From OFTM291 sp041741375 (GTDB lineage: Bacteria > Gemmatimonadota > Gemmatimonadetes > Gemmatimonadales > GWC2-71-9), in NCBI GenBank assembly GCA_041741375.1, contig JBGSKF010000020.1:13942-77941 (forward strand): 64,000 nt of DNA, read 5' to 3'. A model generated the notes under the pieces. It was not told the DNA's origin. It did no database searches and saw only the letters and a list, made by a program, of their open reading frames with translations. Positions 16,303 to 24,260 of this stretch are shown here, piece after piece (position 1 is the stretch's first letter; the number at the start of each line of letters is the position of its first letter). The translations under genes were made by a program, and so were the position numbers.

Positions 16303-17960
16303 CCCGTCTCCCGGCGTCCCGAGGGTACACCCTCCCGATCGTGCTGGCGGGCGCCGGAGCTCTTCTTCCGCCCACGGCACTGGCCTCCTGGCTCCGCGGC
16401 GGCGAATCGCTCCCGTCAGCCACCGTGGTCCTGGGCCTGTGGCTCTTCAAGGGACTCCTGATTCTGCACGGGGTGGCGGCGCTCGTCCTTCCCCGCCTGC
16501 TGCCTCACCCGTCGGCTCGGGAAGAGGCCGAGGGGACCGTGCCATGGCGCTGGCTGCTTGCCCTGGTTCTCGGGGGTGTCGCGCTGCGCCTTCCGGGGCT
16601 CGGAGCCGGCCTCTGGTATGACGAGATCCAGACCCTGGTGCAATATGTCCGCCAGCCGATGGGAATGCTGGTCACCACGTTCGACAGCACCAACCAGCAC
16701 CTCCTCTATTCGGTTCTGGCCCGGGTCTTTGTCCTGGTCGGGGGAGAATCCGCGACCACCCTCCGGCTGCCGGCCGTGCTCCTCGGTGCGGCGAGCCTGG
16801 CGGCCCTCGTGGTATGGGGCCGGCGATGGCTCCCCCCGCGCGAGGGGTGGCTCGCGGCGATTCTCCTTCTCGTGTCCTACCACCACATCTGGTTTTCCCA
16901 GAATGCCCGTGGCTATACCGGGCTGCTGCTCGGCACACTCGCCGGGACGAGCGTGTTTCTCGACCTCCTGCGCCGGCCGGGGACCCACCGACAGGTGTGG
17001 ACCTACGCCGTCATCATGGCCCTGACTGTCCTGACCCATGTCACGGCCCTGGTTGTGGTGGCCGGACATGCCGCCGTGTGGCTCTGGCAGATCCGGGCAC
17101 TCGAGCGAGGGCCTCACCGGTGGGGCCCCCTCGCGGCCTTGGCGCTCTCCGGAAGCCTGGCCCTGCTCTTCTACGGCCCGGTGCTTCCGCAGTTTGTCGC
17201 GACGCTCACCACGCCGAATCCCGATCCGGTCGCGCCGCAGTGGAAAGAGGCCGGCTGGTTCGTGCGTGAGGCGATCGGGACACTGGTGCGGGGCGTTCCG
17301 GCGGGAGCCCTGGTGGTGCCGGTCGGACTGGGCATCGGCGTCGCCGGCGTGGTGAGTTCCTGGCGACACGACCGGGTGGCCACCGCTCTCATGCTCCTGC
17401 CGATGATGGGAATGGCGGCCCTCCTCACCGTGGCGGGGCACAACCTCTGGCCTCGATTCTTTTTCTTCGGGGCGGGGTTCGCCGTGCTCCTGGGGGTCCG
17501 AGGAACCTTCGCAACCCTCGCAGCGCTTCTTCCCGGGGCGGGCCCCCGGCTGGGTCAGACCCTCCTGGTCGGAGCGGCCCTGGCGAGCACGACCCTGCTG
17601 CCCCGGGCCTGGGCTCCGAAACAGGATTATGTCAGGGCCGCCGCCTGGATCGCCGAGAATCGCGCGGCGGGCGACGTCGTGGCCGTGACCGACATGACCT
17701 GGCTTCCCCTGACCCAATGGCTCGGTCGCGAATGGCCCCGCGTGGACGAGGCCAACGCCCTCCGGATCCTGGAGCCCGATTCGGCCGCCACCTGGGTGCT
17801 CACCGCCTTCCCGATCCGGCTCGCCGCAGTGGCCCCCTCTCTGGAGGCCTATCTTGCAGAGCGCTATACCGCCGCGACGGTGATTCCCGGAACGGTCGGG
17901 GGTGGTGCGATCACCATTCATGTCCTTCGTCCTCCCGCTCGTGAGCCAGCCCATGATTGA
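16299..17960 (+). CDS. polytopic membrane glycosyltransferase, GT39/PMT-like
   Basis: A 553-residue protein with about ten membrane helices. The key motif is GLWYDEIQTLVQY (near residue 105): an Asp-Glu in the first periplasmic loop, typical of GT-C enzymes such as ArnT and PMT. QNARGYTGLLLGTLAG is also characteristic. A C-terminal soluble part of about 100 residues follows. It should transfer a sugar from a polyprenyl-phosphate donor on the periplasmic side. The GTG start overlaps the preceding TGA (GTGA); longer in-frame starts lie within the methyltransferase gene and are not favoured. It overlaps the next gene by eight bases. Confidence 0.8.
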   Translation: MTRLPASRGYTLPIVLAGAGALLPPTALASWLRGGESLPSATVVLGLWLFKGLLILHGVAALVLPRLLPHPSAREEAEGTVPWRWLLALVLGGVALRLPGLGAGLWYDEIQTLVQYVRQPMGMLVTTFDSTNQHLLYSVLARVFVLVGGESATTLRLPAVLLGAASLAALVVWGRRWLPPREGWLAAILLLVSYHHIWFSQNARGYTGLLLGTLAGTSVFLDLLRRPGTHRQVWTYAVIMALTVLTHVTALVVVAGHAAVWLWQIRALERGPHRWGPLAALALSGSLALLFYGPVLPQFVATLTTPNPDPVAPQWKEAGWFVREAIGTLVRGVPAGALVVPVGLGIGVAGVVSSWRHDRVATALMLLPMMGMAALLTVAGHNLWPRFFFFGAGFAVLLGVRGTFATLAALLPGAGPRLGQTLLVGAALASTTLLPRAWAPKQDYVRAAAWIAENRAAGDVVAVTDMTWLPLTQWLGREWPRVDEANALRILEPDSAATWVLTAFPIRLAAVAPSLEAYLAERYTAATVIPGTVGGGAITIHVLRPPAREPAHD

Positions 17961-18849
17961 AGCCCTGGTGGAAACCCTCGCGCCGCGGCCCGCACCCACG
18001 GCGGTGTCGGTCGTGGTCCCCGCCTACAACGAGGCGGCTCACATCGCCGCGGAGATGCGGACGCTGGCCACAGCGATGGAGAAGACGGGGTGGGAATGGG
18101 AGATCCTCGTCGTCGATGACGGATCCACCGATGGGACCGCCCAGGCGGCGGCGGCGGCTGGAGTACGGGTCCTGCGGAGAGAACAGAACCGGGGGTACGG
18201 CGCCGCCCTCAAGGCCGGAGTGCGCGCGGCGGCGCATCCCTGGATCCTCATCACCGACGCGGATGGGACCTATCCGGTCGAGGCGATTCCGGCGCTCCTC
18301 GCCGCGGCGGACACGAGCGACATGGTGGTGGGCGCCCGGACCGGAACCACGGTCCGGATCCCTCTGGTTCGGCGACCGGCCAAGGCCTTTCTCCGGTGGC
18401 TCGCGAGTTATCTCGCCGGACGCCCCCTCCCCGACATCAATTCGGGGATGCGGCTGATGCACCGCGCACTCATCGAGCGCTATGTCCACCTCCTTCCGGA
18501 CGGCTTCTCGTTCACGACGACCATCACCCTGTCGGCGGCCTGCAACCACCATCCGGTCACCTGGCACCCGATCGATTACCGGGCCCGGCTCGGCTCGAGC
18601 AAGATCCGGCCCCGCCATGCCTTCGACTTCACCCTGCTGATTCTCCGGGTCATCGTCGTGTTCAATCCGCTCCGGGTTTTTCTGCCCCTCGGGGCGCTCC
18701 TGGCGGTGGGAGGCGTGGCGAAGTTCGCCTACGACATCACGCGGGGCAATCTCTCCGAAAGCGCGGTTCTGGGAATCCTCGGGGCCCTGATCGTCTGGGC
18801 CATCGGGCTGCTGGCCGATCAGAGCGCGCGGGCGATGATGCGTCCATGA
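17953..18849 (+). CDS. glycosyltransferase family 2, polyprenyl-phosphate sugar synthase type
   Basis: A 298-residue protein. The GT-A domain has VSVVVPAYNEAAHIAAEM, VVDDGSTDGTA, NRGYGAALKAGV and ITDADGTYPVEAI, so the DXD is intact. Two C-terminal helices (about 225-245 and 262-285) match GtrB and DPM1-like enzymes that load a sugar onto undecaprenyl phosphate. It sits directly after a GT-C-like gene and before a flippase-like gene. This is a plausible trio in which it makes the lipid-linked donor, the flippase-like protein translocates it and the GT-C uses it (inference). Confidence 0.85.
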   Translation: MIEALVETLAPRPAPTAVSVVVPAYNEAAHIAAEMRTLATAMEKTGWEWEILVVDDGSTDGTAQAAAAAGVRVLRREQNRGYGAALKAGVRAAAHPWILITDADGTYPVEAIPALLAAADTSDMVVGARTGTTVRIPLVRRPAKAFLRWLASYLAGRPLPDINSGMRLMHRALIERYVHLLPDGFSFTTTITLSAACNHHPVTWHPIDYRARLGSSKIRPRHAFDFTLLILRVIVVFNPLRVFLPLGALLAVGGVAKFAYDITRGNLSESAVLGILGALIVWAIGLLADQSARAMMRP

Positions 18850-19823
18850 AGCTCTGGGCGCGCGTTGTCGTCAGTGTCACCCTGCTCGGGGTGATCCTGT
18901 GGCTCCTTCCCTGGCCGATGGTCCTGAACGCCGTGGCGCGTCTGTCGCCGTGGCACTGGGGCGGAGTGGTGCTCGGCTTCCTCGCGGGCCATGCCGCCGG
19001 CGTGTTCAAGTGGCGGGCCTTCGTGCAGGCGGGACGGGTGACGTTCGCGATTCGTGACGCCGTGCGCTGCTACACCGCCGGACTGTTCGCCAACCTCTGC
19101 CTCCCGAGCATCGTCGGGGGAGATCTGCTGCGCCTGGTCATGGCGGGCCGCGCCACGGGGCGCCCGGAGGCGGCGGTTCTGGGCGGCGTGATGGACCGGC
19201 TGACCGACACGACCGCGTTGGCCCTGCTAGCCGGAGCGGGAGCCGCGATGGCCGGGTCGACCCATGGGAGCGCCCTGGTGCGCACCGTCAGTCTCGCCCT
19301 TCTCGTTGGACTGGGTGGTGGTGTCCTGGTGATCGCGATCGCGGGGTCCCGACCCCTGGCCCGCTGGCCCGCGCGCCTCCGACGCCCGGTGGGAAGGGCC
19401 CTGGTGGGAGTGCGGCACCTGCGGCGGCACCCCGGTCTCGCCCTGCGGGGGCTGGTGCTTTCCCTGCTCATCCAGAGCGGCTTCGTGATGCTCAACGCGG
19501 GGCTGGGCCGGGCGATCGGCATCGAGGTGGCACTGGGCGCCTGGTTCCTGGCCTGGCCGCTCGCCAAGGTCGTGAGTCTGCTGCCCATCAGCCTGGGCGG
19601 CCTGGCGGTCCGGGAGGCGAGCATGGCCGGGTTCCTGGCGCCCTTCGGCGTTCCGCTGGCCCTCGGAGTCACCGTGTCGCTCCTCTGGCAGACTGTCCTG
19701 ATCGTGGGTGGCCTTCTGGGAGGCGGAATCTGGCTTCTTCTCTCACGCGGTGTGGCACCTCCGCTCCGCCCCGGACGCACACCGGCGGGTGAGGTGCTCA
19801 CGACGGGACGCTCCCATGGATAA
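18846..19823 (+). CDS. flippase-like domain protein (LPG synthase TM / UPF0104 family)
   Basis: A 325-residue integral membrane protein with seven or eight helices. Conserved features of the family are visible: KWRAFVQAG after helix 2, LCLPSIVGGDLLRLVM (the P...GG-D..R region), VMDRLTDT, and the late LLPISLGGLAVREASMAGF with the Gly-Gly and Arg-Glu. The family includes MprF flippase domains and AglD-like proteins that handle polyprenyl-linked sugars. Its ATG overlaps the GT2 stop. The export direction and cargo are inferred only. Confidence 0.8.
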   Translation: MKLWARVVVSVTLLGVILWLLPWPMVLNAVARLSPWHWGGVVLGFLAGHAAGVFKWRAFVQAGRVTFAIRDAVRCYTAGLFANLCLPSIVGGDLLRLVMAGRATGRPEAAVLGGVMDRLTDTTALALLAGAGAAMAGSTHGSALVRTVSLALLVGLGGGVLVIAIAGSRPLARWPARLRRPVGRALVGVRHLRRHPGLALRGLVLSLLIQSGFVMLNAGLGRAIGIEVALGAWFLAWPLAKVVSLLPISLGGLAVREASMAGFLAPFGVPLALGVTVSLLWQTVLIVGGLLGGGIWLLLSRGVAPPLRPGRTPAGEVLTTGRSHG

Positions 19824-21246
19824 ACCGCGCGTGATCATTCTCGGCGCGGGTCCCGCCGGACTCGGGGCCGCCTGGCGGCTGCGGCAGGAGGGGAAGGCGC
19901 GGGTCGCTGTCCTGGAGCAGGGCGCTGGCGTCGGGGGAAATGCGGGGAGCTTTCGCTGGAATGACCATTGGCTCGACCACGGGAGCCACCGTCTCCATCC
20001 GGCCACTGCTCCCCGGATTCTCGCCGACATCCGGTCGCTGCTCGGACCCGATCTCCTCACCCGCCCGCGCCACGGACGGATCCGGCTCCGAGGAAAGTGG
20101 GTTCACTTTCCGCTCCACCCGATGGATCTCCTCCTCCGCCTCGACAAGGGCTTTGCGGCCGGGGTCCTGCGGGACCGACTGCGCCCCACCCGGCCCCGGG
20201 GATCTGGAGAAGAGAGTTTTGCCTCGGTGCTCCGGGCCAGTCTCGGCCCCACCATCTGCGATTCGTTCTACTTCCCCTATGCCCGGAAGATCTGGGGCGC
20301 CGATCCCGAGGCGCTCTCCGCGATCCAGGCCCGGCGGCGGGTCGCGGCCGGCAGTTTCGCCAAGTTGCTGCGCAAGGTTCTCAACGCGGTACCCGGCTTC
20401 CGGCCCCCTCTGGCGGGGACCTTCTTCTATCCCGCCCGCGGGTTCGGCCAGGTGTCCGAGGCCTATGCCGAGGCGGCCGTGCGCAGCGGAGCCGAGTTGC
20501 ACCTGGGATGCCGGGTGACGGGCCTCGAGGTTCCCCCGTCCGAGGGGGATCCGTGGAGGGTGCATGCGGAGCAGGGGTCGGAGCCGACCGTGTTCGAGGG
20601 AGACCATGTCTGGTCCACGCTGCCGATCCCTCTCCTGGCCCGGATGATCGGGGCCCAGGGCGGGCAGGTCCCGGACGCGGTTCAGGCGGCGGCGGACCGG
20701 ATCCGGTATCGGTCGATGGTGCTGGTCTACCTCGAGCTGGACCAGGATCGGTTCACCGAGTTCGACGCCCACTACTTTCCCGACGCCTCGGTCCGGATCA
20801 CCCGACTGTCCGAAACCAAGAACTATGCGGCCCGGACCGAGCCCGCAGGCCGGACGGTCCTCTGCGCGGAACTCCCCACCGGGCCCGACGAGGCGGCCTG
20901 GTCGCTCTCCGACGGCGACCTCGCGGCACTCGTGGCGGACGATCTGACCCGGAGCGGCATCCCCCTCTCGCGTCCTCCCGTGGCCGTGACCGTGCGGCGT
21001 CTCCGCCAGGCCTATCCGATCTATGACCAGGGATATGAGATTCCGTTTGGCGTGCTGGACCAGTGGGTTGGCACCCTTCCCCGGTTTCTCACCTACGGAC
21101 GACAGGGGCTCTTTGCGCATGACAACACCCACCACGCCCTCGCCATGGCCTATGCCGCCGCGGAGTGTTTCGGGCCCTCCGGCATCGACCGGGACCGGTG
21201 GGATACCTTTCGACAGGAGTTCGCGACCCATGTCGTGGAAGACTGA
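19816..21246 (+). CDS. FAD-dependent oxidoreductase, UDP-galactopyranose-mutase / protoporphyrinogen-oxidase-like
   Basis: A 476-residue flavoprotein with an N-terminal dinucleotide-binding motif VIILGAGPAGLGAAW (GxGxxG), then LDHGSHRLHP and LRGKWVHFPLHPMDLL. That arrangement occurs in UGM-like enzymes of polysaccharide loci. The C-terminal FAD-binding end is GLFAHDNTHHALAMAYAAAE. Such proteins may interconvert pyranose and furanose nucleotide sugars or act as sugar oxidases. A paralogue lies at 41.3-42.8 kb. It overlaps the flippase-like gene by eight bases. Confidence 0.8.
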   Translation: MDKPRVIILGAGPAGLGAAWRLRQEGKARVAVLEQGAGVGGNAGSFRWNDHWLDHGSHRLHPATAPRILADIRSLLGPDLLTRPRHGRIRLRGKWVHFPLHPMDLLLRLDKGFAAGVLRDRLRPTRPRGSGEESFASVLRASLGPTICDSFYFPYARKIWGADPEALSAIQARRRVAAGSFAKLLRKVLNAVPGFRPPLAGTFFYPARGFGQVSEAYAEAAVRSGAELHLGCRVTGLEVPPSEGDPWRVHAEQGSEPTVFEGDHVWSTLPIPLLARMIGAQGGQVPDAVQAAADRIRYRSMVLVYLELDQDRFTEFDAHYFPDASVRITRLSETKNYAARTEPAGRTVLCAELPTGPDEAAWSLSDGDLAALVADDLTRSGIPLSRPPVAVTVRRLRQAYPIYDQGYEIPFGVLDQWVGTLPRFLTYGRQGLFAHDNTHHALAMAYAAAECFGPSGIDRDRWDTFRQEFATHVVED

Positions 21247-21267
21247 CCGGAGCCCCCGGGAGGCGGA

Positions 21268-22812
21268 ATGACATCCGACCGGTTGCCACCGCACTGGAGG
21301 ATCCGCCTCTTCCTGACCTGCTGGGTGATCTATGTGGCCCACTTCGCCACGGATGTGGCCCGCGAACACTACCTGGTCATGAGCATGGTGGAAAACCGGA
21401 CCTTCGCGCTCGATCCGTACTTTGGGTTGCACGTGGACATCTTCCAGAACCCCCCCGAGGCGAAGGTTCAGGGAGCGCACCACGGGGCCAATCCCGGCAT
21501 CTCGATGATCGCCGCCCTTCCCTACGCGGCCCTGCGCCCGCTGGTGGATGTCGTGGTGGCACGCGAACTGGCCAGTCGCCCTCCGGCGGATACCGTGATC
21601 TATCGGGACAACCGTCCCCGCCGGGTGGCCTTCTACGGGGAAATCCGGGAGCGCGGGCTGGACATCCGGTTCGGGCTCGTCTCGGCGATCACGCAGGTGT
21701 TCACCATGGCCCCGCTGACCGCCGCAATGGTGGTGGCCATGGCCGATCTCCTCCTGATTCTCGGAGTCACCGCTCCCCTGGTCCTCGCCGGCGCCCTCCT
21801 CTTCGCCTTTGGCACTCCGGTCTTTTTCCGGGCGGCCTACCTGAACCAGAACCTGGCCATCGCCGTTCTCGCCTTCGGGGCATTCCTGCTGTTGTGGAAT
21901 CCGGGCCGCCGGGTCCGATGGGGACCGACCGGCCGAGTGGTGGTGGCCGGGTTTCTCGGCGGGCTCTGCCTGCTCAACGACTACAGCGGCGGGCTCGCCC
22001 TGGCACTGCTGGGTGTCTATGCCTGCTGGACCCGCTTCACCACCGCATCGTTCCCTGCGGCGATCCGGACCGGCCTCTGGTACACCCTGGGCGCCCTCGG
22101 ACCGATCCTGGCGCTCTGGTACTACCAATGGGCGAGCTTCGGCCATCCCTTCCTCCCGCCCCAACACTGGATGGCACCGGTGGAATGGATCGAGGTGGGA
22201 TACCAGGGGGTCGGTGGATTCGTGCCTGACCTGTTCTTCCAGCTCCTGATCGACCCGCGATTCGGCCTTTTCGTGGTCGCCCCCGCTCTGGTCCTGGCCC
22301 TGGCCGCTCCCTTCCTGCGGCGGTTTCCGATGCCCCGGACCGAGCTGCTGTTCTGTCTCTCGATGGCGCTGGTCTTCGTGCTCTTCTTCAGCACCGTCCA
22401 GTACACGCGCCTCCAATGGGTCACCGGATTCCGGTACCTCGCCCCCATCGTCCCCTTCCTCTTTCTCCCCGCCTTCCTGGTCGGGATGCGCCTGCCGCGC
22501 GTCATCGCCCTGGCCCTGGGACTTGGCTCCCTGGGTCTGACCTGGGCGCTGGCCATGGTGAGGGATCAGGGGACGGTGTTCCGGAACCTTCTGCGTCTGA
22601 TCGTGGAGGGGTTCCAACTCCCCTGGCTCACCACACTCGGAAAGCTCGCGGCGCAATATTCCCCTTGGTTGGAGGGACGCCCCTCCCCGTGGCCGGCTTT
22701 CGCCCTCACCGCCGTCGTGGTGGCCGCGATCTGGATGATCCGATCCCCATGGACCCCGGTGACTTGCGACCCGGCTGGTACCGAAATTGCCACCCCACCC
22801 CGGCAGGAGTAG
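21268..22812 (+). CDS. polytopic membrane protein, probable GT-C-like glycosyltransferase
   Basis: A 514-residue protein with about ten helices. The first periplasmic loop has DVAREHYLVMSMVENRTF and then a large loop with HHGANPGISMIAA. GT-C enzymes of this subgroup keep charged or His residues in that loop, but the classical Asp-Glu pair is not obvious. An O-antigen ligase or polymerase role cannot be excluded. The start has GGGAGGCGGA just upstream. It is the last gene before a 149-base gap that carries the second GTTG-N8-CAAC operator. Confidence 0.68.
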   Translation: MTSDRLPPHWRIRLFLTCWVIYVAHFATDVAREHYLVMSMVENRTFALDPYFGLHVDIFQNPPEAKVQGAHHGANPGISMIAALPYAALRPLVDVVVARELASRPPADTVIYRDNRPRRVAFYGEIRERGLDIRFGLVSAITQVFTMAPLTAAMVVAMADLLLILGVTAPLVLAGALLFAFGTPVFFRAAYLNQNLAIAVLAFGAFLLLWNPGRRVRWGPTGRVVVAGFLGGLCLLNDYSGGLALALLGVYACWTRFTTASFPAAIRTGLWYTLGALGPILALWYYQWASFGHPFLPPQHWMAPVEWIEVGYQGVGGFVPDLFFQLLIDPRFGLFVVAPALVLALAAPFLRRFPMPRTELLFCLSMALVFVLFFSTVQYTRLQWVTGFRYLAPIVPFLFLPAFLVGMRLPRVIALALGLGSLGLTWALAMVRDQGTVFRNLLRLIVEGFQLPWLTTLGKLAAQYSPWLEGRPSPWPAFALTAVVVAAIWMIRSPWTPVTCDPAGTEIATPPRQE

Positions 22813-22902
22813 GCACCTCAGATCCGGGAGGATCGGAGGCATCCGCAGGAGTGGCTGTTCGACCTCGCCGGGGCAGCTGCCTTCACCCCGCTTCCATTAA
22901 CT

Positions 22903-22935
22903 GTTGCGTTTATGCAACTGTTGCGTCAACACAAC
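22903..22935. promoter_or_regulatory. paired palindromic operator, GTTG-N8-CAAC x2
   Basis: GTTGCGTTTATGCAAC (22903-22918) and GTTGCGTCAACACAAC (22920-22935) lie in an AT-richer patch 27 bases before the next start codon, with centres 17 bp apart. CTGTTGCGT also recurs as a direct repeat at 22901 and 22918. The same half-sites and pairing occur at 3813-3849. A promoter for the following three genes is likely here, but I cannot assign -35 and -10 boxes with confidence. Confidence 0.5.
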
Positions 22936-22961
22936 ACCACAGGACACAACACAGGAGCTTC

Positions 22962-23756
22962 ATGGATTCCTCGGGCCCCCGCAGCGAGACTGGAGCCTCT
23001 GGCCTCAGAATGGACCTGGTGATCCCGGTCCTCAACGAGGCCCATGTTCTCGAACAGAGTGTGTCCACCGTCCGGGTGTTCCTGGCCGCGAACCTGCCCG
23101 GCACCCACCGGGTGGTCATCGTGGACAATGGATCGACCGATGGTACCGATCGCGTGGGTCGGCGGATGGCCGAGACGTACCCTGACGTGCGTTTCCTGCA
23201 ACTGCCGCAGCGGGGCCGGGGCCGGGCGCTGCGCCACGCCTGGACCACGAGCGATGCCGACGTCATGTGCTACACCGACGTGGACCTCTCCACCGAACTG
23301 GCAGCCCTCCCCCTGATGATTCATGCCATCGTGCATGAGGGGTACCATGTGGCCACCGGGAGCCGGCTCCTGCCGGCGTCCCGCACGACCCGGTCCCCGA
23401 AACGTGAGTTCATTTCCCGGGCCTACAACCTCTTCGTCAAGGCGGTCCTCTGGACCTCGTTCAGCGATGCCCAGTGCGGGTTCAAGGCGGTGAGCCGCCG
23501 GGCGGTGGCGGAGATCATTCCCGAGGTGAAGGATCAGTCCTGGTTCTTCGACACCGAGCTTCTGGTTCTCGCCGAGAAATGGGGCTACGGCGTGAAGGAC
23601 GTTCCCGTGCGGTGGACGGAGGACGACGACAGCCGGGTGAAGATTCTTCGCACCGCCTGGGACGACATCAAGGGAGTGTGCCGAGTGCGGTGGCGCCTCT
23701 GGCGCGAGGGCGTAACTGCCGGCGCTCCCGCAGCCTCCCGCCGGGCCACCCTCTGA
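22962..23756 (+). CDS. glycosyltransferase family 2
   Basis: A 264-residue soluble GT2, DPM-synthase-like. Motifs are MDLVIPVLNEAHVLEQSV, VVIVDNGSTDGTDRV, QRGRGRALRHAW, and MCYTDVDLSTELAALPLM with an intact DVD metal site. DAQCGFKAVSRRA and WFFDTELLVLAEKWG are the typical acceptor-loop motifs of dolichyl/undecaprenyl-phosphate glucosyl or mannosyl transferases. GGAG lies eight bases before the ATG. The gene starts a new transcription block behind the operator pair. Confidence 0.87.
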   Translation: MDSSGPRSETGASGLRMDLVIPVLNEAHVLEQSVSTVRVFLAANLPGTHRVVIVDNGSTDGTDRVGRRMAETYPDVRFLQLPQRGRGRALRHAWTTSDADVMCYTDVDLSTELAALPLMIHAIVHEGYHVATGSRLLPASRTTRSPKREFISRAYNLFVKAVLWTSFSDAQCGFKAVSRRAVAEIIPEVKDQSWFFDTELLVLAEKWGYGVKDVPVRWTEDDDSRVKILRTAWDDIKGVCRVRWRLWREGVTAGAPAASRRATL

Positions 23757-23795
23757 CCCGCCACCCCCGGACGGATCCCTGGCCCGACCACACCC

Positions 23796-24260
23796 ATGCG
23801 TGACCTGGCGGGTCCTGACGAGCTTCTGACCCGGGAGTGCGTGCATTTCTGTCGCTACCTGGTCGACCGGGCCCCGGACGAGGCGATCCTCCGGACCTGG
23901 CGGCGGGTCCAGGCTCATCTGCCCGCGCATCCCTCCGACCGCAACCTCTCCGACCAGTGGCTCCTCCGACTCGGGCGGCGTGGCGGAATGGGGCTCCGCC
24001 TGGCGGATGCCTGGTCCCGGCTCTTCTGTCCCGCAACGCTGTTGCGACGCAAGCTGATCCTCGCCGCGGCGGTGCTGGAATCGAGCCGCGGCACCGCTCC
24101 CCTGGTTCAGGCCGGCCCCGTGACGCCGGGATGGCGGGCCCTCCCGGGAATCGGGATGGCCGGACTCTCGCTCGCGGGATGGACGGTTCTGGCCGTTCTG
24201 CTCCTCGGTCCGGTGCATCTCCTCCGCATCCGGGGCCGGAGGACGGTGGATCGTGGCTGA
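23796..24260 (+). CDS. hypothetical protein with C-terminal membrane anchor, partner of the GMC oxidoreductase
   Basis: A 154-residue protein with a helical, Arg-rich N-terminal domain and one C-terminal transmembrane helix (about 121-142) followed by a basic tail. I do not recognise a domain. It overlaps the GTG start of the GMC oxidoreductase by eight bases. This resembles small subunits or anchors encoded next to flavin oxidoreductases, so it may tether the enzyme to the membrane (inference). Confidence 0.6.
   Translation: MRDLAGPDELLTRECVHFCRYLVDRAPDEAILRTWRRVQAHLPAHPSDRNLSDQWLLRLGRRGGMGLRLADAWSRLFCPATLLRRKLILAAAVLESSRGTAPLVQAGPVTPGWRALPGIGMAGLSLAGWTVLAVLLLGPVHLLRIRGRRTVDRG

Noticed and set aside
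21268..22812. Wzy polymerase
   Set aside because: Topology would allow it, but no Wzy-type motif can be recognised and similar proteins at 3951, 16299 and 50963 are GT-C-like; left as probable GT-C.
19798..22842. A 1014-codon open frame on the minus strand
   Set aside because: It is antisense to the mutase-like and GT-C-like genes, has a Gly/Arg/Glu-rich low-complexity composition and no domain. It is a codon-bias shadow.
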